Made by a program: the position numbers and the translations under genes. From JACVRN01 sp036389255 (GTDB taxonomy: Bacteria > Acidobacteriota > Blastocatellia > Pyrinomonadales > Pyrinomonadaceae), in contig DASVQI010000041.1 in assembly GCA_036389255.1 (NCBI GenBank), positions 496,001-560,000 on the forward strand: 64,000 nucleotides of DNA, written 5' to 3'. The number at the start of each line of letters is the position of its first letter. Position 1 is the first letter of the stretch. This document shows, one piece after another, positions 23,775 to 31,165 of this stretch. The notes beneath the pieces are model-generated. The model saw only the letters and a program-made list of their open reading frames with translations. It did not search any database and was not told where the DNA came from.

Positions 23775-24740
23775 TCATTCCGCAAGCAGTTCTGCCAGCA
23801 CGTCCGCGTCTACGTTGCCGCCGGAGAGGACGACGCCCACGCGGCGCGCGTCCGCAGGAAGCTTTTGAGACAGCACGGCGGCGGCGGCAGTCGCGCCCGA
23901 AGGCTCTACCAGAAGCTTCATGCGGAAGAGTATGAAGCGGAGCGTCTCGCCAATCTCTGCGTCCGAGACGGCCAGCACGTCTTCCGCCATTTTTTGCAGG
24001 ATGGGAAAAGTTAATCTGCCCGGCGAAACCACGCGCAGCCCGTCAGCTATCGTGGAAGATGGCGCAATCTCTAAGCGCTCGCCTCTGCGAAATGACTGGA
24101 GCGTGTCGTCAGCCGTCTCAGGCTCCACGGGGAAGCAGCGCGTCTCTGGGTTAATGGCTTTGGCGACCGTGCTGACGCCCGCGAAAAGGCCGCCGCCGCT
24201 ACACGGCACGAGGATGGAGTCCAAGTCAGGCACCTCTTCCAGCAGCTCAAGAGCGCAAGTCCCCTGTCCGGCCATTATCGCGTAATCGTCAAAGGGCGGA
24301 ACCAGCACGGAGCCTTCGCGCTCGGCTACTGTGCGAGCCACCTGCTCGCGGTCTTCGCGCTGCCGGTCATAAAAGATAACCTCCGCGCCGTAGCCTCGCG
24401 TCGCTGTCACCTTGGCCTTCGGCGCGTCGGAAGGCATGACGATAACGGCGCGCACGCCCGCTTCGCGTGCCGCCAGAGCGACTGCCTGCGCGTGATTGCC
24501 GGAAGAGAAGGCCGCTACGCCGCGCCGCCGCTCTTCACTAGTGAGAGAGAGAATCCTGTTCGTCGCCCCACGAAACTTGAAAGAGCCGGTGCGCTGAAGA
24601 TTCTCGCACTTGAAGAAGACGCGCCGCGCCGCGCCACGGCTCGCGGCCTCGTCAAAGCTCTGAGACGTGACGACGGGCGTGCGATGTACGTGAGGCTTGA
24701 TATGGGCGTGAGCCTCTCTAATCTGTTCAATTGTCAGCAT
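23775..24740 (-). CDS. Serine/threonine dehydratase or racemase (PLP fold type II)
   Basis: A 321-residue PLP enzyme with the Schiff-base lysine K55 in TGSFKFRGA, the phosphate-binding loop in SGGGLFAGV, and SSGNHAQAVALAA near residue 80, as in catabolic threonine dehydratases and serine racemases. There is no C-terminal ACT domain, so allosteric control by isoleucine is not expected; the role is probably degradative (L-Thr or L-Ser to 2-oxoacid and ammonia). It is placed 8 bp after lipB and 43 bp before lipA, inside what looks like one transcription unit. Pyruvate/2-oxobutyrate produced could feed the lipoyl-dependent complex; that link is inference. Confidence 0.9.
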   Translation of the reverse strand: MLTIEQIREAHAHIKPHVHRTPVVTSQSFDEAASRGAARRVFFKCENLQRTGSFKFRGATNRILSLTSEERRRGVAAFSSGNHAQAVALAAREAGVRAVIVMPSDAPKAKVTATRGYGAEVIFYDRQREDREQVARTVAEREGSVLVPPFDDYAIMAGQGTCALELLEEVPDLDSILVPCSGGGLFAGVSTVAKAINPETRCFPVEPETADDTLQSFRRGERLEIAPSSTIADGLRVVSPGRLTFPILQKMAEDVLAVSDAEIGETLRFILFRMKLLVEPSGATAAAAVLSQKLPADARRVGVVLSGGNVDADVLAELLAE

Positions 24741-24748
24741 GGGATAGA

Positions 24749-25441
24749 TTAACTGATTGCCGTCTGAATATCGGGCATCGCTTGCGCGCTCTCTTCCGCT
24801 TCGAGCGATAGGTCGAACACTTCCGCGAAGCGGGCGACGATTCGGTCTTCGACACGGCTCATGTCAATCTCCCGGCCCAGAATCTTCTGCATGGAGGTGA
24901 CCGGCTCGCCCTCGCAGGCGATGATAAGGTCGAAGTAGCTCAGGTCTGTATTGACGTTGAGCGCGAAGCCGTGCGTGGTCACCCAACGGGCTATGTGAAC
25001 GCCAATGGCCGCGACTTTTCCTTCCGAAGTGTGAACGCCCGTCAGTCCCTTTATGCGAAAGCTCTCGATTCCGAAATCCGAAAGCGCGCGAATCAAAACC
25101 TCTTCCAGCTCGCGCACGTAGCGATGAACGTCCTCGCGCTCCGGGCTCAGATTGACGATGGGGTAGCCGACTATCTGCCCCAGCCCGTGATATGTGGCTT
25201 TGCCGCCGCGATTGGTTTCAAAGACTGTGACGCCGCGCGCTTCCAGCACCGGCGGCGGCGTAGTGATTCGCTCGTGCCCGGCGCCGCGACCCAGCGTCAG
25301 CGTGTGCGGGTGCTCAAGTAGCAGAAGCGTGTCGGGCTGCTCATTGTTTAAGACCGCTAGCTCGGTCTGCTTCTGTAGGGCGAGCGCCGCGCCGTACTCC
25401 ACGCGCCCCAATCGCCTGACTCTTAAAAGTCTCTCTCTCAT
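24749..25441 (-). CDS. lipB: Lipoyl(octanoyl) transferase LipB
   Basis: LipB moves octanoyl from acyl carrier protein to lipoyl domains, the step before LipA. The 230-residue protein has the family motif RGGKATYHGLGQ (about 78-89), the catalytic lysine K142 in GKVAAIGVH and the acyl-cysteine C176 in IIACEGEP. The start at 25441 opens with a typical short N-terminus before the first strand. First gene of the lipB-dehydratase-lipA-oxidoreductase row. A -10-like TACAAT (25480-25475) lies about 34 bp upstream, and a MITE lies just beyond it (25512-25683). Confidence 0.94.
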   Translation of the reverse strand: MRERLLRVRRLGRVEYGAALALQKQTELAVLNNEQPDTLLLLEHPHTLTLGRGAGHERITTPPPVLEARGVTVFETNRGGKATYHGLGQIVGYPIVNLSPEREDVHRYVRELEEVLIRALSDFGIESFRIKGLTGVHTSEGKVAAIGVHIARWVTTHGFALNVNTDLSYFDLIIACEGEPVTSMQKILGREIDMSRVEDRIVARFAEVFDLSLEAEESAQAMPDIQTAIS

Positions 25442-25511
25442 CTCTGGTCTACCGGGTTGACTGCTTTTCGGCCTATTGTAACAGCAGAGAGTCTCGCGCG
25501 ACGAATCCGGG

Positions 25512-25683
25512 CTGAAGACGGTAGTGGGTCAATTTCAAAAATCAGATTCACCGCAGAGGCGCAGAGAGACGCTGAGATTAGCGCAGAGAGTTGAGTTTTT
25601 CTCCGCGCCCCCCTCTGCGACACTCTGCGTCTCTGCGGTGAATTACTCGTTTAGATTTCTAACTGACCCACTACCCTGAAGAC
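25512..25683. mobile_element. MITE-like element, copy 2, with 8-bp target duplication
   Basis: A 156-bp element (25520-25675) flanked by perfect direct repeats CTGAAGAC (25512-25519 and 25676-25683). Its terminal inverted repeats are GGTAGTGGGTCA, identical for 12 bp at both ends. The inside carries the CACCGCAGAGGCGCAGAG inverted repeat and the same flanking strings (left GGGTCAATTTCAAAA, right TTTAGATTTCTAACTGA) as copy 1. It occupies most of the 370-bp gap between the divergent lipB and the secreted-protein gene at 25812; I see nothing else in that gap apart from a weak -10. Confidence 0.87.
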
Positions 25684-25811
25684 TTCGCGGCGGCTTGACT
25701 GCCAGCCGCCGCAGGTCTTAGCTTGAGAGGCAAGCGAATCAATCTCTCTCCCTCTGAGGATGAAAGCGAGCGTCCTGCGGAAAGCAGATGACGACAAGGA
25801 GGCTTACCCTT

Positions 25812-26336
25812 TTGAAGCGCATACAGATGATTGTTCTGGCCTGCCTGATGATTTTGACGGCGTCCGGCGTGTACGGCCAGACGCGCAGGCGAACGACTAC
25901 GAGCAGAAGAGCGCGCCCCTCTTCGACACGCAATCAGGGCGCTGCTGTCCCGGCGGCGACCGTGGCGGCGCGAGTGGCCGAGCAGATTAAGTCCATAGGC
26001 AGATTCCTGTATCTTTACGGGCCTATCTCTAAAGACTTGGCCGCAGACGAAGCGCAGGCGCAGCAGTCTGCCTCGGCCGCCGACACGCTACAGCGCAACA
26101 AGGCGAAGCTGCGCGAGGCTTTTCATAACTACCGCGTGCAGATGGATGAGCTTGAGACGACCTTCAGCAGCTCAAGCGAGTTGCGGCCCTACTACACAAA
26201 GCTGCTGGGCGTGGCCGCAGGCGCGGGTCAGGCCGAAGACGCAGTCTCCGCAGGCCGCTACGACCATGCTGGCCGAAGCCTGCTGGACGTGATGAACCGG
26301 CTGACTGACGTGCTGGTAGACATGCAGGCAAGGTGA
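25812..26336 (+). CDS. Secreted protein of unknown function
   Basis: A 174-residue exported protein. The signal peptide (MIVLACLMILTASGVYGQ) is followed by an Arg/Thr/Ser-rich linker and a helical domain (about 55-170) with a long amphipathic stretch. No family recognised. The start is decided by the ribosome-binding site: a perfect AAGGAGG (25796-25802) sits 9 nt before a TTG at 25812, which gives a short basic n-region. The ATG at 25788 would lie upstream of that site. A strong word-hairpin follows the stop by 4 bp and separates it from the convergent VWA gene. Confidence 0.75.
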   Translation: MKRIQMIVLACLMILTASGVYGQTRRRTTTSRRARPSSTRNQGAAVPAATVAARVAEQIKSIGRFLYLYGPISKDLAADEAQAQQSASAADTLQRNKAKLREAFHNYRVQMDELETTFSSSSELRPYYTKLLGVAAGAGQAEDAVSAGRYDHAGRSLLDVMNRLTDVLVDMQAR

Positions 26337-26340
26337 AACA

Positions 26341-26436
26341 GGTGACGGGTGTCAGGTGTCAGGTGTCGGGTGATAGGAAAAAGAAAGAGAGATAGATTTT
26401 CTTTTCCCCGAAACCCGTCACCTGACACCCGTCACC
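26341..26436. repeat. Word-hairpin between convergent genes (GTGTCAGGTG words)
   Basis: Perfect 18-bp arms GGTGACGGGTGTCAGGTG (26341-26358) and its complement (26419-26436) with a 60-nt loop. The left arm runs on into further copies of the word (GTGTCAGGTGTCGGGTG). It fills the gap between the two convergent stops and may terminate both. Its word is the same as in the hairpin at 44823-44888. Confidence 0.82.
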
Positions 26437-26440
26437 CATT

Positions 26441-27508
26441 TTACTTCTTCGGGTAGTAGCCTTGGCGTGCGCGCACGCGCAGGTCTGTGCGTGTGGGAAC
26501 GGCCACGCGTATGCGCCGGAAGTTCGGGCTCTGCGTCTGGTCGTTCGAGTAGTATTGAAGAAGATACTGCGAGCGAAGCTCTGCGGCTATCTGCCGGAAT
26601 ACGCCGTCAAGGTCTTCAACCCTTTCGGGGACGAAAGCGTTCCCGCCCGTAGCCAGAGAAATCTGCTCCAGACCCTCCTGTGCGCGCTTGCTGATGACGT
26701 TGAGGTTGAGCGCCCTGCCGCTCGGATTGATGGAGTAGAAGGTGGCTTCAGCGCGCTGCACCTCCCGCTGCACCTCCAGCAACATGCGCTGGTGAATCCT
26801 GAGCCTGTCAGCCATCCTGACGGACTCTCGCTCCTGCGGCGTCGCCCCTATGGCAGTCTTAATTTTCTCGCTGTAGGTGTCCTCACCGTCTGAAATGACC
26901 ACGATTACGCGCCGGCGCTGAGCGGGTGCGTTCTTCGTCAAGTACTGCGCCGCATCTATCACGGTGTCATAAAAGGCTGTGGCCATCTTCGCCGGGGGAA
27001 CGGAGATGAGGCGTGCGGCGGCGCGCTCCGCCGTGTCGCGGGCAAGCAGCAGTCGCGGCGTTGAATCTATAGCAAAGAGCGTGGCGCGGTCGCCGGGCTT
27101 CATCACCATCTTGATGAAGCGAGCCGCCGCCTCCTTCTCAAAGTCGAAGCGGGCGTCAACCGTGAGCGACACGTCGAGCAGTATGGCAATATCGAGCGGC
27201 ACCTGTTCCGGGTCGCCTATCTGCGTTATCTCCTGAGCGCGACCTTCCTCATCAAGACGAAAATCGCTGATGCCGAGCCCTAGCACAGGGTCGCCCTTCG
27301 CGTTAGTCACGGAGACGGGCACTATCACCAGATTAGAATTGACGCGCACCACATCGTAGTCGCTGTCTTTCGGGACGTATGGCGTGGGCTTGGGCGTGGG
27401 CGCTGGCGGCGGCGGCGGCAGATTCTCCTGAGCGCGCGCGGCCTGCGCGGATACGAGAATCAATAACCCCAGCAGAAAGAGCGAAGCGAAAGAGTTTCCT
27501 GTTTTCAT
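26441..27508 (-). CDS. Secreted VWFA-related domain protein
   Basis: A ~355-residue exported protein of the VWFA-related type common in Acidobacteriota. A signal peptide (LFLLGLLILVSAQAARA) is followed by a Pro-rich linker (PPPPPAPTPKPTP), a short beta domain, and a von Willebrand A domain from about residue 100. The MIDAS-like motif is LLDVSLTVD, where the usual DxSxS reads DVSLT. The function is unknown; secreted VWA domains usually bind proteins or metal. Start choice: ATG 27508 or ATG 27544, both giving signal peptides and neither with a good ribosome-binding site. The hairpin at 27616-27666 lies upstream, after the OmpA gene. Confidence 0.82.
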   Translation of the reverse strand: MKTGNSFASLFLLGLLILVSAQAARAQENLPPPPPAPTPKPTPYVPKDSDYDVVRVNSNLVIVPVSVTNAKGDPVLGLGISDFRLDEEGRAQEITQIGDPEQVPLDIAILLDVSLTVDARFDFEKEAAARFIKMVMKPGDRATLFAIDSTPRLLLARDTAERAAARLISVPPAKMATAFYDTVIDAAQYLTKNAPAQRRRVIVVISDGEDTYSEKIKTAIGATPQERESVRMADRLRIHQRMLLEVQREVQRAEATFYSINPSGRALNLNVISKRAQEGLEQISLATGGNAFVPERVEDLDGVFRQIAAELRSQYLLQYYSNDQTQSPNFRRIRVAVPTRTDLRVRARQGYYPKK

Positions 27509-27615
27509 CAGAAAGGGTTTAATCAAGCTGCGAAGTCCCGGCATCAGAAGCACGCTCGTCATAGTCTGTGATTTGACGGTGCAGCTGAGCTGCCGGTTGT
27601 CGCTTCCGTTTAAGA

Positions 27616-27666
27616 GGAAAGCTGCGGGCGGCAAAGTTAAATTGCTATTGCCGCCCGCAGCTTTCC
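27616..27666. terminator. Strong hairpin after the OmpA-like gene
   Basis: A 19-bp perfect GC-rich stem GGAAAGCTGCGGGCGGCAA (27616-27634) with its complement (27648-27666) and a 13-nt loop. On the minus strand it follows the OmpA stop by 8 bp. The run after the stem is TCTTAAA, only weakly U-rich. Likely terminator or mRNA 3'-end protector for the OmpA gene. Confidence 0.7.
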
Positions 27667-27674
27667 TTTAGAAA

Positions 27675-28730
27675 TTACAGTCCCGGGCTTTGTTGAGAAG
27701 TCTGACTTGTGCTTGGGGTGTTGATTGTTGGGGAGGGCTGAGTCAAGCCGCGATTGACCAGAATCTTGACCTCTACGCGGCGATTCTCAGCGCGGCCCTG
27801 ACGGGTGCGATTATCTGCCACGGCCTTCGCCTCGCCGTATCCGAACGGCGTGATGATGCGGCGCAAAGGTATGTTGTGATTCTCCACCAGATAGCGCACC
27901 ACAGCGTCCGCTCTCTGCTGGCTCAACCGGCGATTCGTGTTGACCGAGCCGCTAGAGTCCGTGTAGCCGGAAATCTCAATCACGTAGCCACGGGCCGATT
28001 CGGCCTTTCGCGCTATGTCGTCGAGTTGCGCTTTGGCCTGCGCGTTTAAAACAGCGCTGCCTACGCGGAACGTTATGGCAGCAGTCTCCTGCGGCACGTA
28101 ATCATCCAGAGCGGAGATGCGCTCGTTAGTCGCATTGACGCCTGCGACGGCTGCGTCGGCAGTCTCCTGCGCTGCCCTTGCTCCGCCGCGAGCCGCGTTT
28201 GATACTGCGGCCAACTCGTCAATCTGCCCGCTCATGCGCTGGGCGTTCTGCTCCACCTGACTGACTCTCTGCTCCGCCTCTCCGACTCTGTTCTCCACAG
28301 GGTTGACCCGTGACTCCACCGTTTGGGCAACGCGCAGGTCTGATTCATTGAAGCGAATCTTCTCAGCTACGAGTTGGCCTGTGGAGTCGCCGCGACCTTC
28401 TACTTCCAGATTGAGGCCGCGAAGGATTTGTGTCGTGCCGTAGTTCGTGCCTGAGCGAAGAAATCCGCCCTTTGTCTTGACGCTGGTTCTGTCGGTTAGA
28501 AGGACGACCGTGTCCATGCCGTTCATGTCGCGCACGGTGAAAGTATCAGCGTCTCTGCGCACGACCGTCCCCTTTATCTTCATCTTCTGGCCGTTGGATA
28601 CCGTGCGAGTTCTGCTCTGGACTGAGGAGTCAGTCCCGGCACTTTGCGCCAGCGCTGTCCCTGAAGCTGCCAGCGCGAACATGGCAGCAAGCGTTAGAAT
28701 AGAAAGAAACTTGAATCTAGTGACACTCAT
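27675..28730 (-). CDS. OmpA-family outer-membrane protein with coiled coil
   Basis: A ~351-residue exported protein. Signal peptide ends near TALAQ. Residues ~40-130 form a small beta domain beginning KGTVVRRDADTFTVRD, like DUF5666-type domains. Residues ~135-215 are a heptad-rich coiled coil with Gln/Glu/Ala. Residues ~225-330 are an OmpA C-terminal peptidoglycan-binding domain (FRVGSAVLNAQAKAQLDDIA, then GYTDSSGSVNTNRRLSQQRA and RRVEVKI). It probably links the outer membrane to the cell wall. The ATG at 28730 has GGAGC upstream. The low-complexity tail is Ser/Thr/Gln/Pro-rich. Confidence 0.9.
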   Translation of the reverse strand: MSVTRFKFLSILTLAAMFALAASGTALAQSAGTDSSVQSRTRTVSNGQKMKIKGTVVRRDADTFTVRDMNGMDTVVLLTDRTSVKTKGGFLRSGTNYGTTQILRGLNLEVEGRGDSTGQLVAEKIRFNESDLRVAQTVESRVNPVENRVGEAEQRVSQVEQNAQRMSGQIDELAAVSNAARGGARAAQETADAAVAGVNATNERISALDDYVPQETAAITFRVGSAVLNAQAKAQLDDIARKAESARGYVIEISGYTDSSGSVNTNRRLSQQRADAVVRYLVENHNIPLRRIITPFGYGEAKAVADNRTRQGRAENRRVEVKILVNRGLTQPSPTINTPSTSQTSQQSPGL

Positions 28731-29182
28731 ATTTAGCTCCGTCTGCGAGAAGCTGCCGGGGAGCGCTTGCTGTTTCAAGGCTTGAGCGCTCAGGCGACCC
28801 GCGTCTCGGTTGAATTTTTGGCTAATCCGCCGCTTCTGCAACTTGAAAAGCGACGGCCGCGCCGGGTTGATAAGAACAAGCTACATAGCCTGTTTTCCGT
28901 AAATGGCTTCCATGCGAGGAGATGCTTTTTGAAACCAGCCAACTAAAAGGCGAGATTCTAACGAACCACGGAATGAAGTCAAGCAGGACATGAGCCAAAA
29001 TCAGCCAATTCAATCAATCATTATCAAATTATAATCCTACGGCAATCTTGAAGAGCCTCGCCGCCCCAAACGGTGGAATTTATAGAAAGGCGGGCCACCC
29101 GTGCCGCAAGCCGTCTCTACGAAAGAGAGTGCTTGCCGTAAGGGAAGCCCGCCTGAGATACGAAGTTGTCCTGAGCGACCGG
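28731..29182. other. 452-bp gene-free region with one structured hairpin
   Basis: No convincing gene is found between the OmpA start and the small secreted-protein stop. Short open frames here are antisense-like or lack ribosome-binding sites. It contains a large hairpin at 29088-29154 and, nearest the OmpA gene, what must be its promoter and leader. The leader shows only a modest A+T-rich segment (~29000-29040) and no clear sigma-70 pair. Confidence 0.6.
29088..29154. terminator. Large imperfect hairpin, probable terminator of the small secreted-protein gene
   Basis: Outer 8-bp arms AGGCGGGC (29088-29095) and GCCCGCCT (29147-29154), then interrupted inner pairing including GCAAGC/GCTTGC and CTCT/AGAG around a small loop. 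On the minus strand it follows the gene at 29183-29509 by about 28 bp and is trailed by TTTCTATA. I compared it by eye with c-di-GMP riboswitch cores and found no match. Confidence 0.5.
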
Positions 29183-29509
29183 TTAGCTGATACGACCGCG
29201 CGCGGTGCCGGGATTGGTGTTGCGTCCGCGCATGACTCTGCGCGGCACAGTTATGTTTCTGTTTCTGGTCTGGATGATGGATGATGTGCGAATGTAGCGA
29301 CCGCGCGGCGTCCTAGGATAATAATTGCGCCCGCGCCCACGGCTGCTCGTGGGGATTCCGGGCGTAGAGTCGCGCGTAATCTCTATCTTGTTGCGACCTT
29401 TCCCGAGTCCTTTACCTTTGCCCTGCCCGTAGGCCGGAATTGACAGCGCCATAGCGCAACAGAGCGCCAGCATCAACATCTTCATAAAGTTTGAAACCTT
29501 CCTGCTCAT
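29183..29509 (-). CDS. Small secreted Arg/Gly-rich protein, unknown function
   Basis: A 108-residue protein with a signal peptide (hydrophobic core MKMLMLALCCAMALSIPA, cleavage near AYGQ) and a mature part that is very basic: GKGKGLGKGRNK, then repeated R-G-R and T-P-R-G-R strings. No cysteine pairs or catalytic motif after cleavage. It could bind anionic surface polymers or nucleic acid; that is only a guess from charge. The ATG at 29509 has GGAAGGAG 9-10 nt upstream, which decides the start. Gaps on both sides are long, so it is probably monocistronic. Confidence 0.72.
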   Translation of the reverse strand: MSRKVSNFMKMLMLALCCAMALSIPAYGQGKGKGLGKGRNKIEITRDSTPGIPTSSRGRGRNYYPRTPRGRYIRTSSIIQTRNRNITVPRRVMRGRNTNPGTARGRIS

Positions 29510-29775
29510 AAAAGAGGCTCTCCTTCCAAAGCTCAAAATATTCACGGGAGAGTGTGCATCATTCCGTGGAAGTCAGAGAGCAATGGGTGTGCCAGCCCGC
29601 ATTCCTTCAAGTCGCGGGCTCGGTGCTTTGTCTAAGTGGCTTAGCTATAGATAGATAAAACTTTACGGGCGGGCGAGCATAAAACAGATGGCTGTATCTC
29701 AACGATACTTCGGCGTTTAAACATTGACTGATAAGTGTCCATGACCGGAGGGTGCTTGTGCGTGCGATGTAGCGT

Positions 29776-30171
29776 TTACGGCTGCTGGTAGCTGACGACG
29801 CGCACCTCCGCAGAGCCGGGCTCGGCTACGAAGATGAGTATGCCTTCGGCGGTGGAGCGTGCGGGGATGAAGTCAAAGGTTGTGGAAGCCGTCTCATCCT
29901 TCTCATTAACCTTGAGCTTCCCCTCGATTGTGACCTGCGCGCCCGTAGTGTCTCCTTCATTGGTGACTTTAATCGGCAGGTAGAATTGGCCCGCCTCGTT
30001 GCGGGGCGTGCCGCGCTCTACGCGAAAGCGCGCGGGAGCGTTGGAAGAGTTAAACCAGAGCGCTAAAACCATGCCGACGACTGCCGCCAGCAGCAGAGTC
30101 GAGATAATCAGCGACACCCACTCGGCGGAGGTGCGCGGCGTGTTCGTGCCCGCAGCTTTCTTCTTCGTCAT
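29776..30171 (-). CDS. TIGR02588-type membrane-anchored protein
   Basis: A 131-residue protein with one N-terminal membrane segment (about 20-42) and an extracytoplasmic beta-rich domain with a FYLPIKVTNEGD strand. It matches the TIGR02588 family, whose members are found next to TIGR02587 membrane proteins; the function is unknown. Its ATG overlaps the stop of the TIGR02587 gene (ATGA, 30168-30171), so translation is coupled and the two very likely work as a pair. The next downstream gene on this strand is 267 bp away. Confidence 0.85.
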   Translation of the reverse strand: MTKKKAAGTNTPRTSAEWVSLIISTLLLAAVVGMVLALWFNSSNAPARFRVERGTPRNEAGQFYLPIKVTNEGDTTGAQVTIEGKLKVNEKDETASTTFDFIPARSTAEGILIFVAEPGSAEVRVVSYQQP

Positions 30172-31037
30172 AGGGCGAGCCTCCCGGCAGCGCCGCCGAG
30201 CGTGGCGGGCAAGCCCAGCACAATCGTATAGCTAATCCACTGGCTGAAAGGGTCTTCAAGGCGAATCAACTGAAAGACCCAGAGCATTGAGAATGCTATC
30301 AACAGTGAAATGATGTAGGAAGCGAGAGTCTCGCTGATGGGGCTCTGGAAGAGGCCCGGCTGCGAGCGGCGCATCTTCTGCGCGCCGAAGTTTGCCTCGA
30401 AGACAATGATGTACGAGAGAAAGAGCGAGCTCAGGATGATGGCAATCAGCCTGAGCGGCGAGAGCGTGCTTGCTATCATGGGAATCTCGTCCGTCGGAGC
30501 AATCGAGGCGGAAACGATAACGGCACCGAGAACAGTCGCGCCCGCATCCGCGAGCGTGCCGCGCCACGCGTGGTCGTGCCATTGATGTTGCGCCGCGTCT
30601 TGTGAGGAATCTCTGTCATCACCGGCCCGCAGAAGCACGTTGTTGGCTATGCCTACGCCAATGCTGAAAGGCAGCGCCTCCATGATGATGCGTCCCATCA
30701 TCGCCTCAAGGCCCGTGTTGAGATTGAGTATCCCCATCAGGGTCAGGCTTAAGGTCGCGCACAGAAACGCAAGCGCCAGTGCTTCCACGCTGTCCGTGAA
30801 GATTCGCGGCCATGTGCGCGCGCCTTCCGAGCGAAAGCCGCCGCGCAGGTTAAGCAGGATGAGCGCCACGTAAGCTATGCCGAGGACTATCAGCATGTGC
30901 GGCGGTGACGTGAAGTTTCCTTTCCACCAGACCTCCATCGTATAGAGGAACGGCGCGCCGAAAAGAAAGGCCCCGGCTGTGCCCCGCATTAAATCATCCA
31001 ACTCAGCCCGCCATGCTGATTGTCCGGCGCTCGGCAT
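30168..31037 (-). CDS. TIGR02587 (DUF2391) family integral membrane protein
   Basis: A 289-residue protein with about seven to eight hydrophobic segments. It matches TIGR02587/DUF2391 in features such as GTAGAFLFGAPFLYTMEVWW near the N-terminus and a conserved SIAPTDEIPMIAS loop in the middle, where the Asp and Glu may sit inside the membrane. The function of the family is unknown. It forms a translationally coupled pair with the TIGR02588 gene downstream. It lies 128 bp after the E2 gene on the same strand, with a strong word-hairpin in between (31067-31135), so it may or may not be part of the dehydrogenase operon. Confidence 0.87.
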   Translation of the reverse strand: MPSAGQSAWRAELDDLMRGTAGAFLFGAPFLYTMEVWWKGNFTSPPHMLIVLGIAYVALILLNLRGGFRSEGARTWPRIFTDSVEALALAFLCATLSLTLMGILNLNTGLEAMMGRIIMEALPFSIGVGIANNVLLRAGDDRDSSQDAAQHQWHDHAWRGTLADAGATVLGAVIVSASIAPTDEIPMIASTLSPLRLIAIILSSLFLSYIIVFEANFGAQKMRRSQPGLFQSPISETLASYIISLLIAFSMLWVFQLIRLEDPFSQWISYTIVLGLPATLGGAAGRLAL

Positions 31038-31066
31038 AGCATTGTCCCGGCGAGAAATAAATTAAG

Positions 31067-31135
31067 AGGGATGGAAGGAATTTATTCAATGATTCATCGC
31101 TTCATTGATTCACTGAATAAATTCCTTCCATCCCT
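31067..31135. repeat. Word-hairpin after the E2 gene (GGAAGGAATTTATTCA arms)
   Basis: The longest perfect arms of the ATTCATTGA set: 22 bp (31067-31088 and 31114-31135) with a 25-nt loop that repeats ATGATTCAT/TTCATTGATTCA. It lies between the E2 stop (31166) and the TIGR02587 start (31037), both minus strand. No T-tract follows on that strand. Confidence 0.85.
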
Positions 31136-31165
31136 GTTTGAATCTCTTTTTGAGAGTTCACGTGC

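Noticed and set aside
26341..26436. CRISPR-like repeats in the reiterated-word hairpins
   Set aside because: Words are only 6-9 nt, degenerate, without regular spacers, and no cas gene is in the window.
29088..29154. A riboswitch (c-di-GMP or similar)
   Set aside because: The stem is large, but none of the conserved core strings I know are present, and it lies just after a gene, so a terminator is more likely.
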